Assembly: GCF_019393635.1 (NCBI RefSeq)
Contig: NC_057862.1
Location: 480,256,669 to 480,320,668 of the forward strand
DNA length: 64,000 bases
Source of the DNA: Dromiciops gliroides
Lineage: Eukaryota; Chordata; Mammalia; Microbiotheria; Microbiotheriidae
Reading direction: 5' to 3'
A program made the position numbers and the translations under genes. Positions 35,771 to 46,730 of the stretch are shown one piece after another. A model generated the notes under the pieces. It was not told where the DNA came from, did no database searches, and worked only from the letters and a program-made list of their open reading frames with translations. Positions within the stretch are counted from its first letter, which is position 1. Each line of letters starts with the position of its first letter.

Positions 35771-36377
35771 TTTTTTTTTTTGCAAATAATTATTTTTTAT
35801 TTTTTTTATGTATAAGGTATTTTATTTTTTCCGTTACATGTAAAGATAGTTCTCAACTTTTGTTTATACATGCTTTACAATTTCAGATTTTTCTCCCTCC
35901 CTCCCCTCCCTCCCCCCTCCCCTAGACAGCAGGTAATCTGATATAGGTTATATCTATATATCTCTATACATATACATATATATATATATACACACACACA
36001 TATATATACACATAATAACATTAATCCTATTTCTGCATTAATCCTGTTACAAGAGAAAAAATCAGAGCAGTGATGCAAAACCTTAAAATAGAAAAAAAAA
36101 AACAACAGCACCCAAAACAAAAGAAATAATATGGTTCAATCAGCATCTATACTCCACAGTTCTTTCTTTTTCTTTCTTGGATTTGGAGATCCTCTTCTAT
36201 CATGAGTTCCCTGGAACTCTTCTGTACCACTGCATTGGTGAGAAGAATATAGTCCATCACAGTAGGTCAACACTCAATGTTGATGATACTGTGTACAATG
36301 TTCTTCTGGTTCTGCTCATCTCACTCATCATCAGCTCACGTAAGACCCTCCAGGTTTCTCTGAACTCTTCCTGCTCA

Positions 36378-39300
36378 TCATTTCTTACAGCACAATAGTA
36401 TTCCATTGTATTCATATACCACAACTTGTCCAGCCATTCCCCAATTGATGGGCACCCCCCTCAACTTCCAATTCCTTGCTACCACGTAAAGAGCAGCTAT
36501 AAATATTTTTATACATGTGGGTCCCTTTCCCCCTTCCATGATTTCTTTAGGCAAAAGACCTAAAAGTGGGATTGCTGGGTCAAAAGGTATGCACAGCTTT
36601 ATCGCCCTTTGGGCATAATTCCAAATTGCTCTCCAGAATGGTTGGATCAGCTCACAGCTCCACCAACAATGCATTAGTGTTCCAATTTTCCCACAGCCTC
36701 TCCAACATTTATTATCTTCCTTTTTTGTCATTTTAGCCAATCTGATAGGTGTCAGGTGGTACCTCAGACTTGTTTTAATTTGCATCTCTCTAATCATTAG
36801 AGCTTTAGAGCATTTTTTCATATGGGAATAGATAGCTTTGGTTTCTTCATCAGAAAACTGCCTGTTCATATCCTTTGACCATTTCTCAATTGGGGAATGA
36901 CTTGGATTCTTATAAATTTGATTTAATTCCCTATATATTTTAGAGATGAGGCCTTTATCAGAAGCACTGGCCTCAAAAATTGTTTCCCAGCTTTCTGCCT
37001 CCCTTCCAATTTTGGATGCATTGCTTCTGTTTGTACAAAAATTTTTTAATTTAATATAATCAAAATCATCCATTTTGCATTTTATAATATACTCTATCTC
37101 TTGTTTGGTCAAAAACTGTTTTCCTTTCCAAAGATCTGATAGGTACACTATTCCTTTCCCTCCTAATTTACCTATGGTATCACCTCTTATGTCTAAATCA
37201 TGTGTCCATTTTGACCTTATTTTAGTATAAGGTGTAAGATGTTGGTCTATGCCTAATTTCTGCCTTACTATCTTCCAGTTTTCACAGCAGTTTTTGTCAA
37301 ATACTGAGTTCCTATCCCAGAAGCTGGAGTCTTTGGGTTTATCAAACACTACATTACTAGTGTCATTTCCTACTGCATTTCCTGAGCCTAGCCTATTCCA
37401 TTGATCTACCACTCTATTTTTTAGCCAGTACCAGATAGTTTTGATGACTGCCGCTTTATAGTAAAGCTCCAGGTTTGGTACCGCTAACCCACCTTCCTGT
37501 GAATTTTTTTTCATTATTTTCCTGGATATTCTTGATTTTTTGTTTTTCCAGATGAATTTTGTTATTATTTTTTCTAGCTGTATAAAATAATTTTTAGGTA
37601 GTCTGATTGGTATGGCACTGAATAAGTAAATTAATTTAGGCAGTATTGTCATTTTTACTATATTAGCTCTGCCTATCCATGAGCAATTGATATCTTTCCA
37701 ATTATTTAGATCTGATTTGATTTGTGTGAAGAGTGTTTGGTAGTTGTGTTCATAGAGTTCCTGGCTTTGTCTTGGCAAGTAGACTACCAAGTATTTTATA
37801 TTATCTACTGTTACTTTAAAGGGAATTTCTTTTTCTATCTCTTGCTGCTGGACTTTGTTGGTCATGTATAGAAATGCTGATGATTTATGTGGATTTATTT
37901 TATATCCTGCTACTTTGCTAAAGTTGTGAATTGTTTCAAGTAATTTTTGACTTGATTCTCGAGGATTCCTTAAGTATACCATCATATCATCTGCAAAGAG
38001 TGATAGTTTTCTTTCCTCCTTGCCTATTCTAATTCCTTTAATTCCTTTCTCTTCTCTGATTGCTAAAGCTAACATTTCTAGGACAATATTAAATATTAGG
38101 GGTGATAATGGACATCCCTGTTTCACCCCTGATCTTATTGGGAAGGCCTCTAATTTATCTCCATTGCATATAATACTTGCTGATGGCTTTAGGTAGATAC
38201 TGTTTATTATTCTAAGGAAAGTTCCCCTTATTATTTTATTAGGAATGGGTGCTGTACTTTGTCAAAAGCTTTCTCTGCATCTATTGAGATAATCATATGA
38301 TTTTGGTTGGTTTTCTTATTGATGTGGTTGATTATGTTAATAGTTTTCCTAATGTTGAACCAGCCCTACATTCCTGGTATAAATCCCACCTGGTCATAGT
38401 GTATTATCCTGGTGATCACTTGCTGTAATCTCCTTGCTAATATCTTATTTAAGATTTTAGCATTAATATTCATTAGGGAAATTGGTCTATAATTTTCTTT
38501 CTCTGTTTTTGCTTTGCCTGGTTTTGGTATCACCACCATATTTGTGTCATAAAACGAATTTGGTAGAACTCCTTCTTCACCTATTTTTCCAAATAATTTG
38601 TATAATATTGGAATTAATTGTTCTTTAAATGTTTGGTAAAATTCACCCATAAACCCATCTGGCCCTGGGGATTTTTTCTTAGGGAGTTCATTAATAGCTT
38701 GTTCAATTTCTTTTTCTAATATGGGTTTATTTAAGGATTTTATTTCCTCTTCAGTTAACCTGGGCAGTTTGTATTTTTGTAAATATTCATCCATTTCATT
38801 TAGATTGTCAAATTTATTGGCATACAGTTGGGCAAAATATTTCCTAATTATTGCTTTAATTTCCACTTCATTGGTGGTAACATCACCCTTTTCATTTTTG
38901 ATACTGGTAATTTGGTTTTCTTCTCTCTTTTTTTTAATCAAATTAACCAATATTTTATCTATTTTATTGGTTTTTTCATAAAACCAGCTCTTAGTTTTAT
39001 TGATTAATTCTATAGTTTTTTTGCTTTCAACCTTATTAATTTCTCCTTTAATTTTCAGGATCTCTAATTTAGTGTCTAATTGGGGATTTCTAATTTGTTC
39101 TTTTTCTAGCTTTTTAAGTTGCATGCCCAATTCATTAATCTCCTCTTTCTCTTTTTTATTCATGTAAGCATTTAGAGCTATAAATTTTCCCCTAAGCACT
39201 GCTTTGGCTGCATCCCATAGATTTTGGTATGTTGTCTCATTATTGTCATTCTCTTGGATAAAGTTATTGATTTTTTCTATGATTTCTTGTTTGGCCCATT

Positions 39301-40075
39301 CATTCTTTAGAATGAAATTATTTAGTTTCCAATTGATTTTCATTCTACTTTTCCCTGGCTCTTTCTTACATGTGATTTTTATTGCATCATGATCTGAGAA
39401 GGATGCATTTACTATTTCTGCCTTTCTACATTTGACTATGATGTTTTTGTGCCCTAATACATGGTCAATTTTTGAAAATGTGCCATGTACTGCTGAGAAA
39501 AAGGTATATTCCTTTCTATCCCCATTCAATTTTCTCCAGACATCTATCATGTCTAACTTTTCTAGTAATCTATTCACCTCTTTCACTTCTTTCTTATTTA
39601 TTTTTTGGCTAGATTTATCTAATTCTGAGAGGGAGAGATTCAGATCCCCCACTAGTATAGTATTACTATCTAATTCCTCTTGTAACTCATTTAACTTCTC
39701 CTCTAAGAACTTGGATGCTATACCACTTGGCGCATACATATTTAATATTGATATTACTTCATTATCTATGGTACCTTTAAGTAAGATGTAATTTCCTTCC
39801 TTATCTCTTTTAATGAGATCTATTTTTGCCTGCACTTTGTCTGAGATAAGGATTGCTACCCCTGCCTTTTTTACTTTAGCTGAGGCATAATATATTCTGC
39901 TCCAGCCTTTTACCTTTACTCTGTATGTATCTCTCTGCTTCAAATGTGTTTCTTGTAAACAGCATATTGTAGGGTTCTGGTTTTTAATCCACTCTGCAAT
40001 TCGCTTCCGTTTTATAGCAGAGTTCAACCCATTCACATTCACAGTTATTATTATTGACTGTCTATTCCCCTCCAT
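36378..40075 (-). pseudogene. ORF2: L1 ORF2: endonuclease-reverse transcriptase, broken
   Basis: ORF2 encodes the protein that nicks target DNA and copies L1 RNA at the nick. I place the start at ATG 40075 (MEGNRQSI), because upstream in-frame residues (the frame is open to 40183) look like inter-ORF sequence. The APE-type endonuclease follows, with QETHL, GDLN and SDHDAIK motif residues present (GDFN is the usual form). A first frame ends at TAG 38366-38368, just after GFIPGM. A 16-nt loss near 38221-38240, judged against copy B, shifts the frame. The second frame (38126-36378, 582 codons) holds the RT catalytic FADD at 37997-37986 and a C-terminal cysteine motif (CWRGC...HCWWSC). Combined length fits a complete ORF2 of about 1230 codons. 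Not functional as it stands. Confidence 0.95.
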
Positions 40076-40657
40076 TCTATTTACCCCCTTTGTACTTTTC
40101 CCCCCTTCTTTTACCCTATTCCTTCTCACCGACGTTTTACTTCTTACCCCTGCTTCCCCCGATCTGCCCTCCCTTTTTATCACCCCCCTCTCTTTTCTTT
40201 ACCCTTTTCTCCCTTGCTTTTGTCCTCCCTTCTATCAGTCCCCCCTTTCCCTTCCCCTTTTGTTTCCCTAAAGAATGAGTTAAGTTTCTTTATCCCAATG
40301 AATGTATATGTTATTCCCTCTTTGAGTCAAATCTAATGAGAATTGGGTTGAAACCATGTTCCCCCCACCTTTCTTTCCCTCTATTGTAATAGGTTTTTTT
40401 CCACCTCTTCATATGATATAATTCATCCCATTCCACCTCCCCTTTCCTCTCCTCCCCATAGACTCCCTTTTTATCCCCTTAATTCTTTTGTATCATCACA
40501 TCAAAGACAATTTATATTTATACCCTCTATATAAAGTCCTTCTCTCTGCCCAAATACATTTACAGTTCTTAAGAGTTATGAGTATTATCTTCCTGTGTAG
40601 GGATATAAACAGTTTAACCTAATAGGGTAACTTTTTTTTCCCCCTCTGTTTACCTTT

Positions 40658-41735
40658 TTAAACTTCTCTTGAGTCTTGTATGTTGAGATCAAATTTTCTA
40701 TTCAGTTCTGGTCTTTTCACCAGGAAAGATTGAAAGTCCCCAGTGTCATTAAATGTCCATCTTTTCCCCTGAAAGAAAATGCGCATTTTTGCTGGGTAAT
40801 AGATTCTCGGCTGCAATCCAAGCTCCTTTGCCTTCCGGAATATCATATTCCAAGCCTTGCGGGCCTTTAATGTTGAAGCTGCCAGGTCCTGAGCAATCCT
40901 GACTGTGGCTCCATGATATTTAAATTGCTTCTTTCTGGCTGCTTGGAGTATTTTCTCCTTCACCTGATAATTCTGGAATTTGGCTACAATATTCCTTGGA
41001 GTTTTCCTTTTGGGGTCTCTTTCATGGGGTGATCGGTGGATTCTTTCAATGATGATTTTATCCTCTGATTCTATGATATCAGGGCAGTTCTCCTTAATAA
41101 TTTCCTGGAATATGGTGTCTAGATTCTTTTTCTGGTCATGGTTTTCAGGCAGTCCAATGATTCTCAAATTGTCTCTCCTCGATCTGTTTTCCAGATCAGT
41201 TGTCTTTCCAATGAGGTATTTCACATTTTCTATTTTTTCATTTTTTTTATTCTGCTTGACTGATTCTTGGTGTCTCATGGATTCCTTTTCTTCCAACTGT
41301 CCCACTTTAATTTTTAAGGCATTGTTTTCTTCAGTGAGATTATGCACCTTTTTTTCCATTTGGCTAAGTGAATTTTTTAAGGTATTGTTTTCTTCAGTGA
41401 GATTATGCAGCTTTTTTTCCATATGGCCAAATGAATTTTTTAAGGCTTTGTTTTCTTCAGCTTCCTTTTCCAAGCTGCTGATTCTTTTTTCATAGTTTTC
41501 TTGTTTTGCTTTCATTTCTCTCCCCATTTTTTCTTCTACCTCTTGCAATTGATTTTTAAAATCCTTTTTGAGCTCTTCCAGGAAGGCTTTTTGTTCTTGC
41601 GACCAATTCACCTTCCTTGTGAGGCTTCAGATGTAGACAATTTGAGGCTATTGTCCTCATCTGAGTTTGTGTTGGCTTCTTCCCTATTGATACAGAAGCT
41701 CTCAATGGAGAGGGCTCTTTTTGCTTCTTACTCAT
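40658..41735 (-). pseudogene. ORF1: L1 ORF1: RNA-binding chaperone, N-terminal frame broken
   Basis: The main open frame (41611-40658, 317 codons) begins MNWSQEQKAF. It has a coiled-coil region with heptad-like Leu and Glu and a duplicated HNLTEENN segment around residues 68-100. The RRM-like core (NLRIIGLPEN around residue 150) and C-terminal domain (RIFFQGKRW) follow. The natural start is probably ATG 41735 (MSKKQKEPSP), which is separated from the main frame by small frameshifts between about 41690 and 41612. ORF1 forms trimers that coat L1 RNA. The protein could still be made from the inner ATG, but lacking the N-terminus; I treat it as a pseudogene. Confidence 0.92.
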
Positions 41736-42310
41736 TATTGCAGCTTATTTATTTATTCTTTAAGTTGAGGTCTGCTCTGGGGGCACCAGGGTCCCTGTTT
41801 TGGGCTTCTTGTGCAGGGGTATAGGTGCTGTGTGACCGGGCTTTTACTCTGAGGCCTTTATGGTGTGTGGAGATCCCCCACCCTGCACTTCCTGTCTGAT
41901 TGTGCTCGGCCACCCAGGCGCCAGACCCCGGCGTCTGATCCCGCCGTTCGTGGCCCTCTCGGCCGGTGCAGGTAGGTTTTTCCACTGTCCTTCTTGGCCA
42001 CCAGATTTTTGAAACAGGTTCCGGGAGCCTCAGTTGTTCGGCTGTGGCCCACAGCTCCTGCTGACTTGCCCCGACCCCCTCGGCGCTGGGTTGCTGCCCT
42101 GCGCTGGGCCTCCCTTTTGCCCGAGTCAGACCGACCTTTTCCTGAAGTCTTCTAAATTATCTCTGGTTGGAGGACTGTGTCTCTCTGTCTCTTTGCAGGT
42201 TCTGTAGTTTCAGAATCCGTCCAGAGGCTTGATTTAATGTTCGTTTTGAGGGAACAGAAGGAGAGCTCAGGCAGCTTGCTGCTTCCTCTCTGCCATCTTG
42301 GCTCCGCCCC
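41736..42310 (-). promoter_or_regulatory. L1 5' UTR, CpG-rich internal promoter
   Basis: This stretch is far richer in G, C and CpG than its surroundings (for example around 41915-41970 and 42060-42130). In L1s the 5' UTR is the RNA polymerase II promoter, so the role follows from position. CpG density suggests the copy has not fully decayed by deamination. Confidence 0.75.
42291..42300 (-). promoter_or_regulatory. YY1-like site at the L1 5' end
   Basis: The minus strand reads caagatggca, 10 nt inside the 5' terminus. Human L1 has a YY1 site of the same core (caagatgg) at nearly the same place, where it helps set the start of transcription. Binding here is inferred. Confidence 0.65.
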
Positions 42311-42326
42311 AGCTCTATTCATTCTT
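42311..42326. repeat. target-site duplication, right copy
   Basis: agctctattcattctt, identical to 35755-35770. Confidence 0.97.
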
Positions 42327-43297
42327 ATGCTCTTTAGTGTTTGTTTTTGGTTTTGTTTTTTTTGGTGAAGCAATTGGGGTTAAGTGACTTGCCTAGGGTC
42401 ACACAGCTAGTAATTTTTAAGTGTCTGAGGCCAGATTTGAACTCAGGTCCTCCTGAATTCAGGGCCGGTGCTCTATCCACTGAGCCACCTAGTTGCCCCT
42501 CTTTAGTGTTTTTAATAGGAATTAAATGCTGTATTTTGTTAAAAGCTTCCTCTGCATCTATTGAGATAATCTTGTGATTTTGGCTAGTTTTTTTTATTGA
42601 TGTGGTTGATTATGTTAATAGTTTTCCTCATGTAGAACCAGCCCTCCATGCCTGTTATAAATCCCACCCCATCATAGTGTATTATCCAGATGATAAATTG
42701 CTGTAATCTCCTTGCTAATATTTTGTTTAAATTTTTTGCATTGATTTTTATTAGAGAAATTGGTCTATAATTTTCTTTCTCTGTTTTGTCTCTGGTTTAG
42801 GTATCAACACCATATTTGTATCATAAAAGGAATTTGGCAGAACTCCTTTATATATTTTACCAGATAATTTATATAGTATTAGAATTAATTGTTCTTTAAT
42901 TGTTTGGTAGAATTCACTTGTAAATCTATCTGTCCCTGATGGCTTATTCAGTTTCCTATTCTAAAATGGGGCTATTCAGACCTTTTATTTCCTCTTCTGT
43001 GCAATTTATATTTTTTTCTAAATGTCCATCCATTTCATTTAGATTGTTAAATTTATTAACATACAGTTGAATAAAATAGCTTCTAGTAATTGCTTTAATT
43101 TCTACTTACTTGGTGTTGAATTTACCCATTTCGTTTTTGATACTGGTAATTTGGTTTTCTTTCTTTTTACAAAAATCAAATTAATCAAAGGTTTATCTAT
43201 TTTACTGATTTTTTTCCTAAAACCATCTCTTAGTTTTATTTATTAATTCTATATGTTTCTTACTTTTAATTAGTGCCTTAACTTTTATCTCTTAGTA
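42327..43297 (-). mobile_element. L1 copy B, continuation toward its 5' end
   Basis: ORF2 text resumes after the full-length L1 and the SINE at 42343-42498 (tctgcatctattgagataatc, ccagccctccatgcctgtta, aaaattggtctataattttc-like). It stops in mid ORF2 near 43297, so copy B was 5'-truncated. Frames are disrupted. Confidence 0.88.
42343..42498 (-). mobile_element. tRNA-type SINE in L1 copy B
   Basis: Perfect 13-bp duplication ctctttagtgttt at 42330-42342 and 42499-42511. The body reads in reverse ggcaactaggtggctcagtg. Confidence 0.94.
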
Positions 43298-43375
43298 GTC
43301 AATCAATTACTTAATTAGTAAATAATTTATTATGTGCCTACTAAGTGCCAGGCACTGGGCTAAGTGGTTTTTTTG
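43298..43375 (-). repeat. L2 3'-end fragment
   Basis: 'gtcaatcaattacttaatta' and 'tgtgcctactaagtgccagg' are L2 in reverse. Confidence 0.65.
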
Positions 43376-44599
43376 GGAGTGGTAGGGGGTGCAATTTAAC
43401 TAGTAGATTATGCATGTAAGACAAGAAGTCTCACCATGTTAATGAGAAATTGGTTCTGGATCAACCCTAGGTATTGGAGTTTTAATCAACTAACAGTGAA
43501 GACACATTCTCTCCAAACTCCAGTATTTCATTTTAGCACCTTATAGCATTGTGACTCATTGAAGACTCTACCAACTACAAGTCTAGTGCAAAATTTAAGG
43601 ATTTGTGGTACTTTCTAGAATGTAATGCCTATGGAATATTGATTTACAGCTGGACAGGACCTTATATAAAATCATTTTTCAAATAAAAAAAAAAAAAACT
43701 GAGTCCGATAGAGGATAGGTAATTTTCTCTTGGTCACACTTGATGACTGTTTCTTACAAGGGAGCTAGAATAATATTCTTCTACCTGATCTGCTGATGGG
43801 TCAGTGTAGCAATGAATCATAGATTTCTCCTTGGTCACTTTGTTGATTACCTCTATTTTAGGGGTCAATCATTAACAACCTTATTTACCTGGGATTAGAT
43901 AGGTTTTGAGATCACTTTCAGCTTTACTGCAAGATTATGTAATTATTTGATCTGATATGTCTCCCTTGGAGTATGCCATTTACCTCATTTAATGTAACCA
44001 GTCCTTTGTCTAAGGAAGCACTTAAGCAGTGTTGTGTTGGAGTTTTATCAGCCCTTAAAGAACTGTAGATGGCACCTTAGTGAGCATAAATATATGATCA
44101 TAATTAGGATTCTCTTTATAGCTAAGGATAAGAATTCTCTCCCTTTGTGATGTTGATCAGCTTCCCATTCATCTGTTTGTTTGTTTGTTTTTTTAAACTG
44201 CATCACAAATTCATTTTGAAATGGCACTGATTAAAGTACCTAATAGCAACAGGACTGTGAAAACCCTTTGAAAACCACAAAGCCCTCCACAAATGTGATA
44301 TAAGTTTGAAGGAGTTATGGCAGGGTAATTAGGCGAGAGCTAATACTTTTGTCATAGGAAGAATTACTAAGTATCTTCTTCACTTAGGAGGAAGGTCTAA
44401 ACAGGCAGTCCTTGCTTTAGAATAAATAGATGCCTAAGAGAAGAGAAGTAGTTCTTTCCCAATATCTCTTATTTCATCACAACCTCAGACTTGTGAAAAT
44501 GAGAGAGAAATTGAGTAGAAAATACTCTTTAAAGGTGTGCCATTAACACTGGTTCAATGAAGGAAAATAGTATAGTTCATTTATTTATTTATTTACCTT
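43376..44599. other. unassigned sequence with a MIR-like scrap
   Basis: A diverged MIR-like segment (ctggacaggaccttat ... gagtccgatagagg) lies at about 43645-43740. No gene seen. Confidence 0.35.
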
Positions 44600-45660
44600 C
44601 CCAGCCATTTTCTAGGGAAGCCACTTCTCTGGAGGTTTCAGCTATCCCCACCAACTAACACCTAATTGTTACAAACAGGGTAGGTAAGCCAGTCTAACCG
44701 ATGCAGCACTCTCACTCTGAAAGAGAGAGTAGACAGCATCTGGCCAGGCAAGTTAAACCACCATATTTACCACACACCACATTGATATCATCTTTCCTTT
44801 GACCCTGATAGGGACAGACCAGAACCAAACCCAGGAGCTATGAGGATAGCAGTACCCCACAAATCACCAGACCTGCTTCTATTCCATCCCTACAATCGTT
44901 ATTAAGGGGAAAATCATTGTGGAAAGGGGACTCACTTTACCCATTATCACCACCAACAGTTGCTGGCTAACTGCCACCAATTATCAAATAGACATTGGAG
45001 CCCAAGGCATGACATTATTGCCAAGAACAGCAGTACAAACCTCACTACCATTGCTGGGGAAGCAACTCTTGTGTAGAAGGATTCATTTATCCCCACAAAC
45101 TGTCAATAAACTGCCACATACAGGAGAGATGAGGCAACTTAGCTGAAGCTACAAGGCAACCTGAGGGAGAGAAATGGGGCTACATGAGCCAGTCATTATC
45201 AGGATTATAATCTATCCTCAGAACTGGTGGAGACAGTTTAGTACCCTGAACTCAAAAGTGTTGAAAGTAGTATTGCTCCTAGTAGGTACCCTCAGCCATC
45301 ATCCTAGATAATACCACCTATGGAGATCCAGCCTGGCAACTGCTTCTGCAGGTATTACTACCAGAGTTACTAAAGAATCAGAAACTAAATTCTTGTCCCC
45401 AATGCCCTGCCACCATCAGAAACTGATATTGTATCAATGGAAATTGCATCAAAGAAGAAACATTAACATCTGCTTTGCTCCTGCCTCCTAAGGTCCATGG
45501 AGACTTTTCTATCTGACTTACAACTGACATTTTCCTCATGTATTATCTCCCCAATTAGACTATGAACTCCTTGGAAATCAGTGACTGTCTTGCTTTTCTA
45601 TTTGTATCCTCAGTGCATCATGATCTGAACAAATGCTTAATTCAATCATTCTTTATTTCC
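44600..45660 (+). repeat. unclassified long repeat, copy 1, with L2-like tail
   Basis: It shares ordered blocks with 61380-62285, such as 'aacagggtaggtaagccag', 'atcaccagacctgcttct', 'tactaaagaatcagaaacta', 'cctcctaaggtccatgg' and 'cttttctatctgactt'. The last 120 bp (actatgaactccttggaaat ... cttgcttttctatttgtatcctcag) look like an L2 3' end. A 75-codon ORF at 44919-45146 has no recognised domain. Confidence 0.6.
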
Positions 45661-46234
45661 CTCTAGAAACTTCATATATGACTTATGTTTTGCTTTTAAA
45701 TAGAAATGATGCCTTTTTTGGGAGAGGCATATGCTATGTTTAGAGATAAGATAATTTAAAATTGTAAAATAAATCTTAAAATCACCCCAGTTGTATCAAT
45801 ATAGTAATTATTGGCAGCTCTGCTTAAAATTGTTTCCACAGTGTCCTGAAAGTCAAGGTTCTAGAGTTTAAATATATCAAAGCATAATGGTATTTCAAAG
45901 AAATAAAATTTCTTTTCTCTTAGCCCATAAAGTGACAAGGTAGAGATCAGATCAAATGATTTCTAAGATAGTAATACTTATGAACCTTTCTACCAATGAC
46001 ATCTGCATAGATTCCATATCTTCCAAATCAACACACCTGGAATTCCATTGTGTTCTACTTCACAGAAGAATCATTATCATGCACAACTGTATCAAATACT
46101 CCAAGCTTTCCTTCTAGATGCAAGGGTCAGATCACTGTGTATATGTAATAAGCAAAAAAAAAATATCATCGACCTGTTATGCCTTCCTGATTCCACTCTT
46201 CTATTAGATATGTTAATAGAACTATTACTGTTTT
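45661..46234. other. unassigned sequence
   Basis: No recognised element. Confidence 0.35.
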
Positions 46235-46400
46235 AGGCAAGGTTTGATGAAATAGGTGTTGAATTTGGAAATGAAGGACCTGGGTTTAAATCTAGGTTAG
46301 GTTATATTACTAGCTGGGTGATCTTTTGAAGGTTATTTAAAAAATTATGGCCTAAGTTTCCTCACATGTAAAACAAAGTGGTTGGACTAGAAAACAATTA
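46235..46400 (+). repeat. MIR-type SINE
   Basis: 'gaaggacctgggtttaaatc', 'ttactagctgggtgatctt', 'gtttcctcacatgtaaaac' and 'tggttggactag' are in MIR order. Confidence 0.75.
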
Positions 46401-46544
46401 ATTTCCCTTGCACCTCTAAATCTATTATCCTAAATATTTTTCTTTTCCAATCTATACTATACACATCTGACAGGTAATTTTCTAACTGCATTGCTACTCT
46501 GATCACTTCAGTCTTCTGCTTCAGTATACTCAGTCATTATACTC

Positions 46545-46730
46545 ACATTAGCTCATTTCATCCTAATAATTATCAGATATTACAGATATAACCCCTCCCC
46601 AAATTTTGCAAATAAGAAAACTGAGCCACAGAGAAATTGGTTACTTGCCCAAGGTCAGTTTGTAAGGGTACCAAAAACTAAATCTAGATCTTCTGAATCC
46701 AAAACCAATGTTATTTTCATTACTTGATTT
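46545..46730 (-). repeat. MIR-type SINE
   Basis: 'agctcatttcatcctaataa', 'aagaaaactgagccacagag', 'cttgcccaaggtcag' and 'ctagatcttctgaatcc' are MIR in reverse. Confidence 0.8.

Larger units (their letters stand above)
35771..42310 (-). mobile_element. L1: full-length L1 retrotransposon, 6540 bp
   Basis: This element has all expected parts, from right to left: a GC-rich 5' UTR (41736-42310) beginning ggggcggagccaagatggc, ORF1, an inter-ORF region of about 580 bp, ORF2, a 3' UTR of about 600 bp with a pyrimidine-rich patch and an ATATACACAC microsatellite (35950-36020), and a terminal A tail (poly-T at 35771-35782). A perfect 16-bp target duplication on both sides marks a single clean insertion into older L1 copy B. 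Both ORFs carry a few inactivating lesions but are otherwise long and open, so the insertion is the youngest large element here. Confidence 0.97.

Noticed and set aside
38721..41824. Plus-strand ORFs of 60-171 codons across the full-length L1
   Set aside because: They are antisense shadows of L1 ORF1, ORF2 and 5' UTR on the minus strand.
44919..45146. DIGAQ in a 75-codon ORF, superficially like a retroviral-type protease D-T/S-G-A motif
   Set aside because: The key residue is Ile instead of Thr/Ser, no other protease features are present, and the stretch belongs to a decayed repeat.
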